This document shows positions 15,229 through 26,234 of a stretch of 64,000 bases of DNA, piece by piece. Origin of the DNA: Erpetoichthys calabaricus (taxonomy: Eukaryota; Chordata; Cladistia; Polypteriformes; Polypteridae). The stretch lies in assembly GCF_900747795.2 (NCBI RefSeq), contig NC_041396.2, forward strand, positions 118,510,397 through 118,574,396. Direction: 5' to 3'. The first letter of the stretch is position 1. Every line of letters begins with the position of its first letter. The position numbers and the translations under genes are program-made. The notes under the pieces are model-generated. The model searched no databases. It was not told the DNA's origin and saw nothing but the letters and a program-made list of their open reading frames with translations.

Positions 15229-15482
15229 ATTTGGCATTGATGCTTAGATCATCCCCTCACTTTCACCAGCTTAATCTGAATGGCTCTTCCACAGTTCTGA
15301 GTGAGGTGTCTTTTTTTCATTTTTTACCATTCATTGTATCTTTTAAAATTTGTATTCCATTGCTTTCATTCAGTCTAATCTTATTTTGCCCCTTTACATT
15401 TTTCATGCATGATTGATTATTTTTTTCTCCACAGTTCCCCAGGGTCAAAGGTAAATGTATTACAATAAAACTCCATGTTATT

Positions 15483-15516
15483 GTGGCACAGTGGTTACTG
15501 GTTCTGCCTCACAGAT
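15483..15516 (+). repeat. SINE head fragment
   Basis: 'gtggcacagtggttactggt' followed by 'tctgcctcacag' matches the tRNA-like head of the window's common SINE. The body is missing or mutated beyond recognition. Confidence 0.5.
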
Positions 15517-15579
15517 TATAATAAATCATTACATTTATTTTACTCTTTTCTAACTATTCAAAGCCATTTACATAGACAA

Positions 15580-15785
15580 TGGTAAGCCACTATAACCAAC
15601 ACTGTGTAGAATGCACATGGCTGATGCAACGACAGCCATTCTTGCACCAGTATGCTCACCACACATTAGCTATGGTGTGGTGAGAGAGATACTTAGCCAG
15701 TTAGAGACGGGGGATTATTAGGAGCAGAATGGATGAGGCTGAAATAGGCAATTCAGCCAGAACATCAGGGGAAACCCTAGTCTTT
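15580..15785. repeat. Dispersed repeat fragment, family not named
   Basis: Blocks such as GTAGAATGCACATGGCTGATGC, CAGTATGCTCACCACACA and GGGGGATTATTAGGAG are, from memory, recurrent in fish genomes as part of a non-LTR-associated repeat. No coding. Confidence 0.4.
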
Positions 15786-16149
15786 TTGAATATGAATGAA
15801 TGAACTTACCGATAGCAAAATCAGAAAAAAGCACATTTACAAATGTCCTTTCATCCATTTTCTTAGCCCATTATTTTAGCTTTAGTGTTGTGAGAGTTGG
15901 AGTCTGCGTTGGTAGGATGGAGCACAAGGCCAGAACCAATAAAGCACTGGATGCCATTTCATTAATGGGCACAGTCAACTCATTCAGACAAAAATGCACT
16001 TACATATGAGGAAAACATGCACACTCACACAGATAGTGCCTATGTCTAACCTGGAATGAGGTAGTTCTCAGTAGTGGCTTCCTTACAAAAATACTCGATG
16101 GGTGTAGAGTAAAATCATGCAGAAAGTCATAAAGGATCCTAAAAAAATC

Positions 16150-16425
16150 CATATCAAGACATTGGACAAAAATGGGCTTCATTGGAGAACAGCAAGGAAG
16201 AAACCATAGCTACCTCAAATGCTTGTCTTTCATTTTACAGGTAGCGCCTGGACAATGCCCATTAATTTTTAGAGAATATTCTGTGGACAGACGAGACAGA
16301 ACTGGAACGTTTTTGATTGACTTGAGTATGCAAACAAAACAAAGCATCCTGCATGTTCACAAAAAACAGTCCAAGATGGTGGATTCTAGAAAGCACTTGG
16401 TTGCAGTGATTGCAACTGAATGTTT
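16150..16425 (+). mobile_element. Tc1/mariner transposase fragment
   Basis: GAGAATATTCTGTGGACAGAC encodes ENILWTD, the motif around the first catalytic Asp of Tc1 transposases. It is preceded by a block like the WMGYMAERQGRKPL-type linker region. Only about 270 bases remain, and the downstream half is missing. Confidence 0.6.
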
Positions 16426-16580
16426 TACATAATTCACCAAATACTGTAGGATACTTTCTACAATACTTTACTCAGTCTGAAAAAGAGTAAAGGAATGTCA
16501 GCTCAAACAGACTGTGGCTGACATGTATGTCACTGTCTTCATAAAACTGGAGAACTTGTAGGAGACCGTTATCAGAATAA

Positions 16581-16708
16581 TCCATCCATCCATTTTCCAA
16601 CCCGCTGAATCTGAACACAGGGTCACGGGGGTCTGCTGGAGCCAATCCCAGCCAACACAGGGCACAAGGCAGGAACCAATCCTGGGCAGGGTGCCAACCC
16701 ACCGCAGT
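16581..16708 (-). repeat. 5'-truncated SINE copy with target-site duplication
   Basis: 3' half of the common SINE (GGAT tail, then the CCCCGTGACCC block, ending at the GCGGTGGG block). Flanks atcagaataa (16571-16580) and atcaggataa (16709-16718) form a 10-base duplication with one difference, marking a truncated but genuine insertion. Confidence 0.8.
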
Positions 16709-16829
16709 ATCAGGATAATAGTCAATGGAATTAAGGACAGGCCAGAAATGAGCAGGATATCGTAACCAATTATTAAGTATAAGGAGGCAAATATTTGATA
16801 AATAGCACCAGTTGGAAACTATAGATGGA

Positions 16830-18065
16830 TAAAGCTGATGTCACACACAATGAAAATTCGGAAAAGGGTTATAGGGAGGAGGCCTAGAGAAGAGATCACC
16901 ATAGTGGAGGAGCAGTTTGGTTTTATACTAGGGAAAGGAACAACTGTTGCAGTCTTTGCATTGAAACAGCTGGTAGAAAAGCATCAAAAAATAAATAAAT
17001 AGAAAGGATTGCATATGATTGCTTACTGATTAGGAGAATGCATATGATAGAGTGCCGTGTTAAGTGGCCTGGAGGTGCATGTAAGAGAAATGAGTACCAG
17101 ATAAGTAAGTGAAGATTGTCCAGGATATGAATGAGAGAGTGAGGACATGGCATGGGTTAAGAACAGTGTTGGGGTAACAGACAAGATCCCGGTTAGAGTA
17201 GATCTGCACCAGGGTTCTTCTTTAAGTCCTTTCCTCTTCAATCTGGTTATGGATGTGTTGAATCATGATATAAAACACCAATTCCCCCTGGTGCATGCTT
17301 TTAGCTGATGGCATTATGTTGTGTAGCACCAGAAAAGAGGAAGTGGAGAGGAAGGTGGAGAAGGCTTTGGAAGATAGAGGGTTGAGACAGAAGGTTTAAT
17401 GATGATCAGGATTCAGAAGTTAACTTGCAAGGAGAGCTACTGGAAAAAGTGGATACATTTAAATATCTAGGATCAGTGGTAGCCCAAGGTGGAAAACTAA
17501 ATGTAGAGATAAAAAGTAGAGTGCAGTGCGGTTGGAACAATAGGAAAAAAATATCAGGAGTATTGTCTTATCGAAGAATTAAAGCAAAGGCTAAAGGTAA
17601 GGTTTTTATGACCGTGGTAAGACAAGCAATGATGTATAGACTGGAGACATGGGCAGTAAAGGGAGCACAGGAAAAGAAGTTAGATTTGGCAGAAATGCGA
17701 ATGTTGAGATTGATGTGTGTAAATACAAAAGGACATAATGAGAATTGAGACAATCAGAGGTACAATAAAAGTGGGAGAGATTTCCAAGAAAGTACAGTAA
17801 AGTAGGTTGAAGTGGTATGTACAAGTGATGAGGAGAGACAATGAATATGTGGTCAAAAGAGTGAAGGGAATGGAAGTATAGGGGAAGAGAACGTGAGGGA
17901 GGCCAAAGCGGAGGTGGATGGATAAAGTAAAAGAAGATCTGAAAGGAAATAGATTGACTAGTGAAGAGGTGCAGGACCTAGCTGTGTAGAGAAGATTGAT
18001 CAAACACATCGACCCCACATAGAAGTAGGAAAAGATGAAGAGAAAGAAGAATAAGAAGAAGCCAG
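16830..18065 (+). mobile_element. Non-LTR retrotransposon (LINE) reverse-transcriptase relic
   Basis: Translated blocks give EEQFGFILGKGTT (near 16910), DLHQGSSLSPFLFNLVMD (near 17200), then the best-kept open part at 17425-17748: VDTFKYLGSVVAQGGKLNVEIKSRVQ and later QAMMYRLETWAVK. The C-terminal tail follows with GRPKRRWMDKVKEDL (near 17900). This is the palm-thumb half of a LINE reverse transcriptase plus its tail, perhaps RTE-like; the clade is uncertain. The catalytic aspartate block is degraded and several stops and shifts interrupt it. The 5' endonuclease part is absent. Confidence 0.8.
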
Positions 18066-18254
18066 TTGGTACTTTATAACTGTTCACTCTGGTGCCCTTT
18101 ACCAAATATTGATTTTGGTTGAAGACTTGAAAACATTCATAGGAAATTAGAAAGAAGGTGAATATGTTTTCTTGGCAGTACTACAGTACAGTGTATGTTT
18201 TAAGTAAAGTAAATCTAAATAGTTCTAAACTGATAGATAAATAATGGACTGAAC

Positions 18255-18485
18255 CATGTCCTGGTCAGTGCTTGCAGTTTGTATGTTCTCTTTGTGTTTC
18301 CGAGGGTTTATCTTCTACAGACATGTTAGGTTAGTTGGCAATACTGAACTGACCCCAAAAGAGATCAAGTAGACCATGTGATGGGTTGGTGTCCCAGCAA
18401 GCAAGATTGGTTTTCACCATCCAGGCAATGCTGAAGGGACATGTCTGAAATGCATTGAGCAAGTGCCAATAATAGATGGATGGAT
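18255..18485 (+). repeat. Degraded tRNA-type SINE with GGAT tail
   Basis: Diverged body blocks ('cagtttgtatgttctc', 'gatgggttggtgtcc') end in 'atagatggatggatt', the tail of the window's SINE family. Confidence 0.6.
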
Positions 18486-18489
18486 TCAT

Positions 18490-20180
18490 TTAATGGCTGA
18501 GCAGAACCTTGCCCTGCAAAAATCTGTGGGCTCTTTGTAGATGGTATCCTATTGTAGATGGTACAAGGGTATAGGGTTTGGCCTATCTTCCCATTCTCAC
18601 TAGCTCTGGATCACAGAGAAGAGCTGCTGCTTTTCTGAATCGAAAGCAAACAGCAGAGGCGAGCTGGAGGAATATGTGACCCGGATGTTGCTTATGGAGG
18701 TATCTGCAGCATAGGGATGACTCTAGCAATTATTGCTGTCCCAGGCCCACCCCTGCACCAACACACACACCTGGCCTATCATATGAAACTTTATGAAACT
18801 CAAATATTTTAAAAGTTAGGATCATTGCTGTTTTACCTTTTGAAATAGCTTTGCCTAAATAACTTTTTGTATGAAATCTTGTAGTTTTGTTGGATTAGGA
18901 ACTGATTTATATATTCATATTCATGTATGAATTTTATGTGGACTATAGGTGTATATTTATTACAATGGATTTCACAATTCCTAAATAATAATTTCAAGGA
19001 GAATTAGTAGTTTGCTACAGATATTAGGTAAATGAATGTAAATTTAACTTTAGAACTGAGTACATTTTATTTTCAACATGTGTAAAGACAAATATTATTA
19101 TAACAATATGAAGCGGGCAGTACTCAACATATTAATTTTGCAATTCAAATAATGCCCAAGTTGTAAAGTGTATTGCTGACAATACCTCAGAATGGTCAGA
19201 AGGATACTGGTGATCAACAGAAAAAGGTATGGAACAGTTCTGACACAGGGGGCCCAGTATCCCCTGGCAACCTTGTATGGCTATATGATGAAAAAGGGGA
19301 CCCTACCTTAAACTGGCCAACAGCTGAACCAGTTGTCTGATGTACAATAGTAGGTAATGGCAGTCAAGCCATTAATACCACAAGGAGAAGCAGAATTAAT
19401 TTCCCTACATAAACTTTCATCAAAGTCAAAACTGGCCTCAAGTTCATGATATGGCCTACCAGAGACTGACCTGGAACAGATGGAATAGATCTGAAAGCGA
19501 AAGTGGGAGCAAAACTGCGAGCTAAGCAGGCAACGAGGAATCGTTGATTCCAGGAGGATTATTGGAACTGAGCATGGCCCTTTCATCATTGTGGCAACTG
19601 CAACTAATACCTGCCCTTGAGTCGTATCAACCCCAAGAGTGTGGAGAAGACCGAAACACACTTTCCGAGCTGAAGGAAATGATTGCTGCATTTGGTGGTG
19701 ACATAAGTGGTATAAAGAGTTATATAAAGAAGTATATAAAGAAGGAAATAAAGGACCTAAACAAGAAAAATGAGAAACAGCATCTGGATATAAAAGACCT
19801 GGAGAAACATTTAAGTACTAAGTTTACTACAGATTTTACAGAAATTCTAGAAAAAACTCATAAAAAATACAGGAAAATATGAGCAATAGAATAAATTCCA
19901 TCTGTCTAGAAGTGGCATTATTGTGTATTTAGGAATATAGTATTCATTCAATATAACTTGTTGTACACCTTATCTTCTGTAAAAGCCAAAAAAAATCATA
20001 AAAATATTATGATAGTATTGCATAGATAAAATCATAAATTACATCATGAACAACTGTACGATGTAATTAAAACTATATACATTTTGCCACTTAAAAATGA
20101 TTTATAATGTGCCGTTGGATTGATTTGACGAAATCAAGGGATTTGTAGTGGTGAAGGAGGTCCGGGGCTCTCGTCAGCTA
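18490..20180. other. Intergenic DNA, nothing firmly recognised
   Basis: Holds a plus-strand open frame at 19544-19882 (112 codons) whose second half is Lys/Glu-rich and likely coiled coil, and an overlapping minus-strand frame of 127 codons. Neither matches a family I know or shows splice context; see the rejected list. Confidence 0.4.
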
Positions 20181-20183
20181 TAC

Positions 20184-21447
20184 TAGTGATGTGCAATGAA
20201 CAAACAAACTTAATTCTTTTGTTCTTGTCTTAGTCTCTGAATGAACAGAGTGGTTCAATGACATTAAAGAACGAATCTTTTTGAGGCATGCACAGACTGT
20301 GCTACATTTTATATAGCATTCGGTGACAGTAAGGAGCTATCATCTTAACTTCACTTAAACAGCTGCTGTCTTCGGGAAAGTGAACTGTTTCAGCGAAATG
20401 GTCATGAAAACAAATAGCCATTGACTGACTTGCTAGATGATACCAAGCACGCTGACTGACTATGACCATCTCAGTACACGGACTGACTGAATGAACCAGT
20501 ATGCCCCCTACTGATCTGGAGAAGTTCCTTCATGAACTGCAGACAAGAGACTTGTCTTGTCTTGAATTACAGTACACTGAACTAGTCCACTGAAAGAATC
20601 AGTTTGCATACTGAACTGCAGACAAGAGACTCACAGTATATTGAATTGCAGTTCAGTTCACTGATGTTACTGTATCAGAAAGGATGGGATATAAAAGAAG
20701 TAAATTGTGGGAGATTAATCCAAACCTGAAAAATAATTTTATTTAGTCATACTGTATTTCAATGTTCTCATAGTTTTATCGAGATGTGTGTACTATTCCA
20801 TCCATTCATCCATTTTCCAACCCGCTGAATCCGAACACAGGGTCACGGGGGTCTGCTGGAGCCAATCCCAGCCAACACAGGGCACAAGGCAGGAACCAAT
20901 CCCAGGCAGGGTGCCAACCCACCGCAGGACACACACAAACACACCCACACACCAAGCACACACTAGGGCCAAATTAGAATCGCCAGTCCACCTAAACTGC
21001 ATGTCTTTGGACTGTGGGAGGAAACCGGAGCGCCCGGAGGAAACCCACGCAGACACGGGGAGAACATGCAAACTCCACACAGCGAGGACCCGGGAAGCGA
21101 ATCCAGGTCCCCAGGTCTCCCAACTGCGAGGCAGCAGCGCTACCCACTGCGACACCGTGCCGCCCGTACTATTCTAAGGTTCTATTTGTATAATTTTTTT
21201 TTATTGTTTATTTTTTTTTGCCAAATTATTATGTGTGAATTACTTATTTTGTTGCTTGCTTTTTACACTGTTTGTATGGTTTGGTGGTTAAAGTTGTTAC
21301 ACTGTTATGATACTATTCTATATTTTAAACTAGAATATACCTTGGTTGTTATTTTTGAAGTGAATGAATCAGTGATTCAGAGATTCAAATCATTTTGGTG
21401 AACTGAACGAAATGAATCACTAAAAAGAATCGTTTTGCACAGCACTA
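20184..21447. mobile_element. hAT-like non-autonomous element, split by a SINE
   Basis: Left end CTAGTGATGTGCAA and right end (reverse complement) TTAGTGCTGTGCAA form imperfect inverted repeats. The interior is full of short repeats of the TGAATCA, ATTCAGT and CAGTTCA type, and a 'ctgcagacaagagac' block occurs twice (near 20538 and 20618). The copy is interrupted at 20799-21165 by a SINE. Class is assigned by terminal motif from memory; no clear 8-base duplication was found. Confidence 0.5.
20799..21165 (-). repeat. Full-length tRNA-derived SINE with 9-base target duplication
   Basis: On the minus strand it has a tRNA-like head (GGTGTCGCAGTGGGTAGCGC, then GCTGCCTCGCAG and a B-box-like GGATTCGCTTCCC), a body ending GTGACCCTGTGTTCGGATTC, and a GGAT tail. 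Identical flanks gtactattc at 20790-20798 and 21166-21174 are the target-site duplication. High similarity to the copy at 28121 suggests recent activity. Confidence 0.9.
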
Positions 21448-21449
21448 AG

Positions 21450-23270
21450 CCACACTCCTTTGTCTGTAAGGAGGATCTTGACTGGAATCTTTCTTCTGTC
21501 ATGGAGGACTGAGGCAATACCTCTCACACTCTTTCATCTCAATGTTTTTTAATCTGTGAGATTCTTGTTGGTAGGAAACCTTCGCCTCTGGTATGTCATT
21601 TACATTGTAACACTAGACCTCCGAGGAAATTACACAGGTGAGGTCCGTGCAGCAGACGAGGAGGGAACAGAGGTGTTACTGATGAGTGACATAATTGGGA
21701 CCAGCACAGCTACCTATAGAGACGATCCTCTAGAGGTCTGCGCTATTTGGTTTCTCCCTTGGTCATACATCTTGAGTTCAAGACGGCAAAGCATACAATA
21801 AAGAAAGCATTTAACAATTTCTGATGTCTCTTCAGCTATCTTCCTTGTCATCGAGTCGTTACAACATCCACTGTATACAGTATAAACTGTCCATACACAG
21901 AGACAGAGCTGTGCTAGGAATTTCCCGTAAGGAATTAAACGTTTCTTTCCCACACGTGTTGTCGCCACGACTCCCAAAAAGAGGAATGAAAAAAGTGACG
22001 TATAACGGTTCTTAATTAAATCACCGAATCAAGTGCAAAGCAATAAGTTGTAATGAGAGAGATTGTTTATCTTCACACACGTTGTTAGAAACGAAGCAGC
22101 AGAAACACTTGGCCCTTACGACTGTTCAGTTTCTTCTGACTCAGCATAGCATGAGCGAGAAGACAGGCGGCGCGTTAAAGTGCTGAGGCAGCGCTATCAT
22201 CTGAGGCGCTGATGATGTTGATGAATGGCCGGCAACAGCTCGAGTCAAATCAGCTACAAGTCACAGAGAATGTAGTGTGTGTGTCGAATTTTTAAGGAAA
22301 GACAATCAACAGAACAGAAATTAAGTGCAAAACGTATTTCAGGAACCGAATGTGTGATGTAAGAGATGATCAGTTAGAAAAGCGATTGCATGTGTTGCAT
22401 AATTTAATTTTAGAGAGTAAGGTAGAATCTTCGCCAGCGGCTAATTTTAAGGTCGCTTCAAGCCCGTTTTAATATGGCCGGCCTGCTGAAATGCCTGTGA
22501 GGCTTGCAGGACCGATTCCAGACGCACTGCATTTTCAGCTCCTGTCATAAATTTTGTCGACAGATCAGCAGGTCCGGCAGTTCCACAGAGCAGCAACAGG
22601 TGCGTTTTCTCCGACACAGAATTTGACAAGATGACCTATCGGTGTTTCTAAATTAAAATGGAAGCTCCGGGTGGCCTGCTAATTTGAAGAGATTGCTTTA
22701 CTGAATCAAAGGGCTGTTGTATTAATCGAGATTTATAGACTTTATGTTCAGGTGACAAATTGCACAAATGCACGGGAGTAATATTTTAAAAGAGTAATAA
22801 AACGCATGTGATCGTTGAAAGAATTTAGATGTACTGAGCCACATCGCTGTTAGCAGTGGAAAATTCTAACTGAAAAGGTAACCTCGGCACACAAAACGGT
22901 CCTAGAATGACGCGATACAGAACACAAATAAAATTTAGGAGGCCGCCTATTTGACAAGAAAACAACTCTTCCAATGTGAACTGCAGTCAGGACAAAATAC
23001 GACGGGGTGTTTAGTAGCTAGGATGAAAAACTAAAGGCGCATGTGATAAAAAAAAAACACTTCGTAAGTGTGAGGGTCACAGTCGAAACATCTGCCGTAA
23101 CAAATGGCGCCTGTGAAAAATGTGTTCTGACGGAATTCCCCTTTCGCTTAGAGGTAAACGCCTCGCCACAAACGCGTTAAGCGGAGTAAAACTGTAAAAC
23201 AGGCTGATCTGTTCTTTTTGTTGGTGACGTGTTCTCCATTTGGTGAAACGAATATTAATGACTTTTCTGT
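21450..23270. other. Intergenic DNA, partly CpG-richer, nothing recognised
   Basis: Around 22130-22260 the sequence is richer in CG and GC than its surroundings, but no exon, promoter motif or known domain was recognised. Short open frames at 21556-21801 (plus) and 22447-22629 (minus) have no recognisable family. Confidence 0.35.
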
Positions 23271-23271
23271 G

Positions 23272-23272
<1 letters not shown>

Positions 23273-23365
<93 letters not shown>

Positions 23366-23366
23366 T
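23273..23366 (+). repeat. (GATA)n microsatellite
   Basis: About 23 perfect tandem GATA units. Confidence 0.97.
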
Positions 23367-23459
23367 AAAAGGCACTATATAAGACATAGATTTTTTTATC
23401 TTTGAAATAAACTTTATTGTGGACAATAATATGAAAAACATAATCATCAATTTATACAG

Positions 23460-24009
23460 TGTGAAGCTAACCCTGACAAACACAGACACAGAAGGGACAA
23501 CTCAAAGTACACAGGATTTTTTATTTTTATTTTTCTTGTGGGAAACGCCTTCTTCCGTTTCCCACAAGCCAAACAGAGTCCCCAAGCACAGTACAGCACA
23601 AGACACAGTTCTTTTCTTCTTCTATCTCTTTTCTTCTCCACTCCTCCAGGCAAGCTTTGTCTCCCTCCTCCCGACTCTGGCTCCCCAAATAGTGTCAGCT
23701 GGCCCCTTTTATAATGCACCCGGAAGTGCTCCAGGTGCTCGTTGAGGTATTTCCAACAGCTCTTTCACGTGCAGTGGAAGAACTGCCAAGAAGGGTTTAG
23801 CAGCCACTACAGCACCCTCTGGTGGCGCCCACGGATCTCAACAGGGCTGTATCCAACTCCAATTCCCATGGAGCCTTGCGGGAGTTTGAAACACTGGTGC
23901 AACACAGGATGGCTGCCACCTACTGCTAATGTTCTGGCCATGCTTCCTTCCCTGGTCCTTCCAGCATGCAGGCGCCCCGGCCAAGCAAGGGCCACAGCCA
24001 TTTACGACA
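23460..24009 (-). repeat. 3' LTR of the 23460-26232 element
   Basis: Shares with the 25714-26232 block the sequences around GTCCCCAAGCACAG, CTCCTCCAGG, the TATA-like box and the CCCGGAAG motif, in the same order. Confidence 0.65.
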
Positions 24010-25254
24010 CTGCCCCTCCCTCAGCTGAGCCTCGTGGGGCGAAGCTGCCCTTCCCATGAGGGCTGTCTCTCTCCAGGATGGGGAGTTAACATCATCTGGT
24101 CCATGGCTGAGCCCTGAAAAGGCAAAACAAGAAACAGACGGGGAGATGTTGTACCAACGCCATCTCCTGGCGTCTACCAACATCCTAAACAGATAGAACC
24201 TCCAGCGGTGGCCAAGATAATTGTTCTCATAGCAATGTCGGTCCCCTAAAGTTCATATCCTGTGTGAATGGAAGCAGGTTGGAAACTTCTGCTTCGTTCT
24301 GTGCCCAGCTGAGATCAGTGTGTCTGTCCGTCCCCATGCTGCAAAGCCCTCCACCATACAAGAGCAGACGGGCTTTCGCTCTGATTTGTTTGAAGACCCA
24401 ATTTTCCTTTTCTGGGTCTTCATCTTTCTTTGGGGCGCAACGACAGTCTGGGTCCCTGTGAGAGGTGAATAGACCCCGCGCCATCTGCACCCCTTTAGAC
24501 TCCGGTGAGACCACTGCCTGCACTTGGAGTGGAGTGCTCTGGCAGCTGGCACTTATAAGCCGGTGCCTCACATGCTCCTCTGCCATTTCTGCACCAACCA
24601 AGTGATCGGTCATCACACCTGTGTCCACTGTAGGGGTTGCAGCTACTTGGCATCCAGAACTGACCGATACCAGTGCCCTTTTGCATTGCACCCCTCTTTC
24701 ATGTACAGTATAGATGTCACCTACCTGTACCACCGCATCATTCTGGCTGGAGAGTTCAGCGCCCGCGCCGCCTCAGCCACTCCTGCACTGCCATCAGGGG
24801 TGCATCAACCTGCTTCTCCAGCCTCACTATTGTCTGCTAGAGCAGACCCAAGACCTGAAAGAGAGACTGTACAGGCTGAAGGACACCCTCCAGCTCATGT
24901 ACAGTCGAGAACAGGTTTGGCTGGCCGTGAACTTGGGTTTCCACCTTTCCTGACCCTCCACTGCCCCCTCCTCCTTCAGATTGGCACCATTGGATCGAAC
25001 GTTCAGGCAGTCCTCCTGCTGCCACTGTCTTTTGGCGAGCAGCGGGCCCAGACCAAAATCACTCGAGCTTGAGTTTGCCCCATCATCATCCCACAGATCA
25101 ATGTGCTTAGGCCACCAATGTGGATCCAGCACTTCATCATCTAGGAAATAGGCACATGGAACAGAAGTAATACATTCCTAGGGCTAATCATCCCTGGGAC
25201 TGGTGTCTACCTCCTTGTTGCGGATCCCGTTCTCCGGATCTTCTGTCCTCCAGG

Positions 25255-25400
25255 TAATAATAATAATAATAATTCATTACATTTATATAGCGCTTTTCTC
25301 AGTACTCAAAGCACTATCCACAAAGGGAGGAACCGGGAAGCGAACCCACAATCTCCTTACTGCAAAGCAGCAGCACTACCACTGCGCCACCTGTCAGGTA
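25255..25400 (-). repeat. Second SINE type with TAA tail, inside the LTR element
   Basis: Minus strand: tRNA-like head ('ggtggcgcagtggtagtgctgctg', B-box-like GGGTTCGCTTCCC), short body, then GCGCTATATAAATGTAATGAATT and (ATT)n. This 3' end is of L2-type, unlike the GGAT-tailed SINE. Similar tRNA heads but different tails indicate two SINE families. Confidence 0.8.
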
Positions 25401-25713
25401 GCCCCTCTCTGCAGCACACTGATCTGGACTTCCTTTGTAATGGCGTGCGTGTGGCTGCCCATGGTCTTCGGAGCTTGCCTGGGCTTTCTCTTCCCCATTG
25501 TCACAGGAGTGTTGCTTCAATGGGCCTCTTTTTTTTCAGCAGCTATTCTCCTTCCGCGCTACCTCAGCATGTGCTGCCAAATAGCTGCAAGTGCGCACAT
25601 GCTGCTGTGCTGCCTTGTGTGCGCACCTTGCGCTGCTGTGTCAGGTTGCTACAAGATATATAAAATGGGTCCCCTGCCAACTGACAGCCAGGAGGTCCCA
25701 TCTGGGATGCCAC

Positions 25714-26232
25714 TTGTGAAGTCAACCCTGGCACAAACAGATGCAGGAGGCACAAGTGCAAGCACACAGGCCTTTTATTTTCTTCTTTCTTTCGTGGGAA
25801 ACACCTTCCCTGTTCCCCACAAGTAAGATACAGTCCCCAAGCACAGCATAACACAGAATCCTTTTCTTCTTTTTTCTCTCTCTCATTCTTCCTCCTCCAG
25901 GGAAGCTTCATCTCCCTCCTTTCGACTCTGGCTCATGAATGGTGGGGACAGGCCCTTTTTTATAGGGCACCCGGAAGGACTCCAAGTGCCCAACGAGCTT
26001 CTTTCGGCTACACTTCCAGGCGTGGTGGAAGTGTGGCCAAATATGGCCCTGAAAATGTCCATGTGGCCTCTCATGGTGGCCACGGACCCCAGCAGAGTTG
26101 AGCTCCCAGACTAAGGGGGCTGCCCTCTGTCAGCCTGGGGGAGAAACTGTCCTGAAAGTATCTCTCTCCCAGTCCTTCCATACTCTGGGCATCCCGGCCG
26201 GGTAAGGACTCTGGCTCTGGCTGTCTGCCACA
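25714..26232 (-). repeat. 5' LTR of the 23460-26232 element
   Basis: Related along its length to 23460-24009. On the minus strand it starts TGTGGCAGACAGCC and ends GACTTCACA, followed at once by the primer-site-like stretch. Confidence 0.65.
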
Positions 26233-26234
26233 AT

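Larger units (their letters stand above)
23460..26232 (-). mobile_element. Two-LTR element without recognised coding (LTR fossil)
   Basis: Minus-strand element. The 5' LTR is about 26232-25714 and the 3' LTR about 24009-23460. The two are clearly related but diverged, so the insertion is not recent. Both carry a TATAAAA-like box and TG...CA ends. After the 5' LTR, a segment at about 25712-25695 (TGGCATCCCAGATGGGAC) resembles a lysine-tRNA-type primer site. Before the 3' LTR lies a purine tract (24022-24010, GAGGGAGGGGCAG). The 1.7-kb interior has no recognisable gag or pol and contains a SINE at 25255-25400. It is a non-autonomous or deleted member of an LTR family. No matching target duplication was found. 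Confidence 0.65.

Noticed and set aside
19308-19882. 127-codon minus-strand frame and 112-codon plus-strand frame
   Set aside because: They overlap each other, have no known domain and no splice or promoter context. The Lys/Glu-rich part of the plus frame may be coiled coil but is not enough for a gene call.
22447-22629. 60-codon minus-strand frame in a CpG-richer region
   Set aside because: No family resemblance, donor or upstream promoter; could be chance.
23273-23366. Regular short repeat array as a possible CRISPR
   Set aside because: It is a plain GATA microsatellite without spacers, in a vertebrate genome.
24227-25132. Open frames up to 182 codons on both strands inside the LTR element interior
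   Set aside because: They overlap on opposite strands in GC-rich repeat DNA and match no gag, pol or host domain I recognise.
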